DNA from: G965222335 sp965222335
Lineage (GTDB): Bacteria > Pseudomonadota > Gammaproteobacteria > Pseudomonadales > Halieaceae
Assembly (NCBI GenBank): GCA_965222335.1
Contig: OZ244944.1
Location: 620,001 to 684,000, forward strand
Direction of reading: 5' to 3'
DNA: 64,000 bases
The translations under genes were made by a program, and so were the position numbers. Below the pieces are notes generated by a model that made no database searches, was not told where the DNA came from, and saw only the letters and a list, made by a program, of their open reading frames with translations. This document shows positions 62,753 through 64,000 of this stretch, piece after piece (within the stretch, counting starts at the first letter, position 1; every line of letters starts with the position of its first letter).

Positions 62753-64000
62753 ATGACCACCAGCACCGCACCAGCAACGGACCCGCAAGCCACCTTTGAG
62801 CCAGTGCGGGAAGTCACCATCGATGCCCTGAACCTGCGGGTCGAAGAGTATCGCCACCGCCGCACCGGTGCCCTGCACTACCACCTGGCCGCGGACAGTC
62901 GCGAAAACGTATTCCTGGTTGCCCTGCGCACGGTGCCCGAGGATTCCAGCGGCGTCGCCCATATTCTCGAGCATACGGTCCTCTGCGGCAGCGAGCGCTA
63001 CCCGGTGCGTGATCCCTTCTTCATGATGCTCCGGCGCTCCCTGAACACCTTTATGAACGCCCTCACCAGCAGCGACTGGACCGCCTACCCTTTTGCCAGC
63101 CAGAACCGCAAGGACTTCAACAACCTGCTCGACGTCTACCTGGACGCGGTCTTCTTTTCACGCCTGGACGAACTCGACTTCGCCCAGGAGGGCCATCGGG
63201 TCGAGTTCGAGGAGCCGGCGAACCCCGACAGCGAGCTGGTTTACAAAGGGGTGGTATTCAACGAGATGAAGGGTGCGATGAGCTCTGTCAGCAGTGTCCT
63301 GTGGCAGAACCTGTGCGAGAACCTGTTTCCCGACAATACCTACCACTACAACAGCGGCGGCGATCCGGCGCGTATTCCGGACCTCACTTACGACCAGCTG
63401 AAGGCTTTTTACCGCAGCCACTACCACCCCAGTAACGCGATCTTCATGACCTTTGGCGATATCCCTGCAGCGGAGCACCAGGCGGTGATAGAGGATCGCG
63501 CGCTCAATCGCTTTGAGCGCCTGGACGAGCGTATCGAGGTCAAACCCCAGCGCCGGCACGCCAAACCGATGCGCGTGCACAAGCCCTACGCCTACGACGA
63601 GAGCGGCGACACCGCGAACAAGACCCACATCGTGCTCGGCTGGATGCTGGACGAAAGCACCGACCTGATGCAGATGCTGGAGGCACAGCTACTGTCCAGC
63701 GTGCTGCTGGACAACAGCGCCTCGCCCCTGATGCAGGCCCTGGAGACTACCGAGCTGGGGCAATCCCCGTCGCCTCTGTGCGGACTGGAAGATTCGATGC
63801 GCCAGATGGTGTTTTGCTGCGGCGTCGAAGGGTCCGAGACTGTTCACGTGGAAGCGGTAGAGAAGCTGGTACTGGACGTGATTGAAGGCCTGGCCAGCGA
63901 GGGCATCGGCGAGGAGCGGCTGGAGGCCGTACTGCACCAGCTGGAGCTGCACCAGCGGGAAATCAGTGGCGATAGCTTCCCCTATGGCCTGCAGCTGATC
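62753..64000 (+). CDS. M16C metalloprotease (presequence-protease type), 5' part
   Basis: The first 416 codons are in the window. They encode the inverted zinc motif HILEH (in VAHILEHTVLCGSERYP) near residues 71-75 and the second ligand region YKGVVFNEMKGAMSS. The rest of the N-terminal M16 domain follows. The family degrades peptides in a closed chamber and is about 970 residues long in full. AAAGAG precedes the ATG at eight bases. It follows the cyclotransferase gene by 34 bases and may be co-transcribed. Confidence 0.92.
   Translation, partial: MTTSTAPATDPQATFEPVREVTIDALNLRVEEYRHRRTGALHYHLAADSRENVFLVALRTVPEDSSGVAHILEHTVLCGSERYPVRDPFFMMLRRSLNTFMNALTSSDWTAYPFASQNRKDFNNLLDVYLDAVFFSRLDELDFAQEGHRVEFEEPANPDSELVYKGVVFNEMKGAMSSVSSVLWQNLCENLFPDNTYHYNSGGDPARIPDLTYDQLKAFYRSHYHPSNAIFMTFGDIPAAEHQAVIEDRALNRFERLDERIEVKPQRRHAKPMRVHKPYAYDESGDTANKTHIVLGWMLDESTDLMQMLEAQLLSSVLLDNSASPLMQALETTELGQSPSPLCGLEDSMRQMVFCCGVEGSETVHVEAVEKLVLDVIEGLASEGIGEERLEAVLHQLELHQREISGDSFPYGLQLI

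Overview
The window looks like chromosomal DNA of a GC-rich, aerobic marine gammaproteobacterium. Housekeeping genes (gltX, dusA, tal, hrpA, mnmC, sdaA, ilvE, mlaA) are gammaproteobacterial in type. They sit beside quinoproteins, TonB-dependent receptors, SnoaL-like proteins and DUF3604, a mix I associate with the Halieaceae/OM60-NOR5 group. That family-level placement is inference. Coding density is high and adjacent genes often overlap by 1-4 bases.

Region 1 (1-12313) is a catabolic island on the minus strand. A SnoaL-like protein, an acyl-CoA synthetase, two MaoC-type hydratase subunits, a thiolase-fold protein without the usual Cys, a DUF35 protein and a Rieske oxygenase form one translationally coupled operon. 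A TonB receptor, a GST-like protein and a haem-c quinoprotein follow. A TetR regulator is divergent. A 17-bp palindrome lies both in the operon promoter and in the TonB-receptor promoter. The gene order suggests CoA activation, hydration and retro-aldol cleavage of a side chain on an oxygenated ring substrate.

Region 2 (12315-29342) is a second catabolic island. It holds an operon of SDR, APH-type kinase, acyl-CoA synthetase, TetR, alpha/beta hydrolase and LLM flavoprotein, plus a divergent quinoprotein. It also holds an SDR/SnoaL/TonB/SnoaL block, an acyl-CoA dehydrogenase of ACAD10/11 flavour, another SDR and a DUF3604 protein. One 19-bp palindrome occurs three times in its promoters, so the separate pieces look like one regulon. 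The kinase plus ACAD pair recalls LvaA/ACAD11-type 4-hydroxyacyl-CoA metabolism.

Region 3 (29343-37035) is mixed. It has a small DUF4345-like membrane protein, a frameshifted lipoprotein with a beta-propeller and di-haem domain, ilvE, two orphan envelope genes, a small winged-helix regulator with twin palindromes, and tRNA-Ala(GGC) followed by tandem partial copies of its 3' end, each with a terminator.

Region 4 (37036-64000) is mostly core genome: sdaA, a sulfotransferase, a tandem GST-N protein, gltX, a Fur-box-preceded Fe(III) ABC transporter, dusA, tal, a TerB-like gene, a STAS/PP2C switch, mlaA, hrpA, fadD, a MaoC hydratase, mnmC, a glutamine-cyclotransferase-like protein and a partial M16C protease. 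Within it is an hvfABC-type locus (51057-53061). Its secreted precursor carries nine EGKCG motifs and is followed by a DUF692 enzyme and a DUF2063 partner. This is the most distinctive biosynthetic system in the window.
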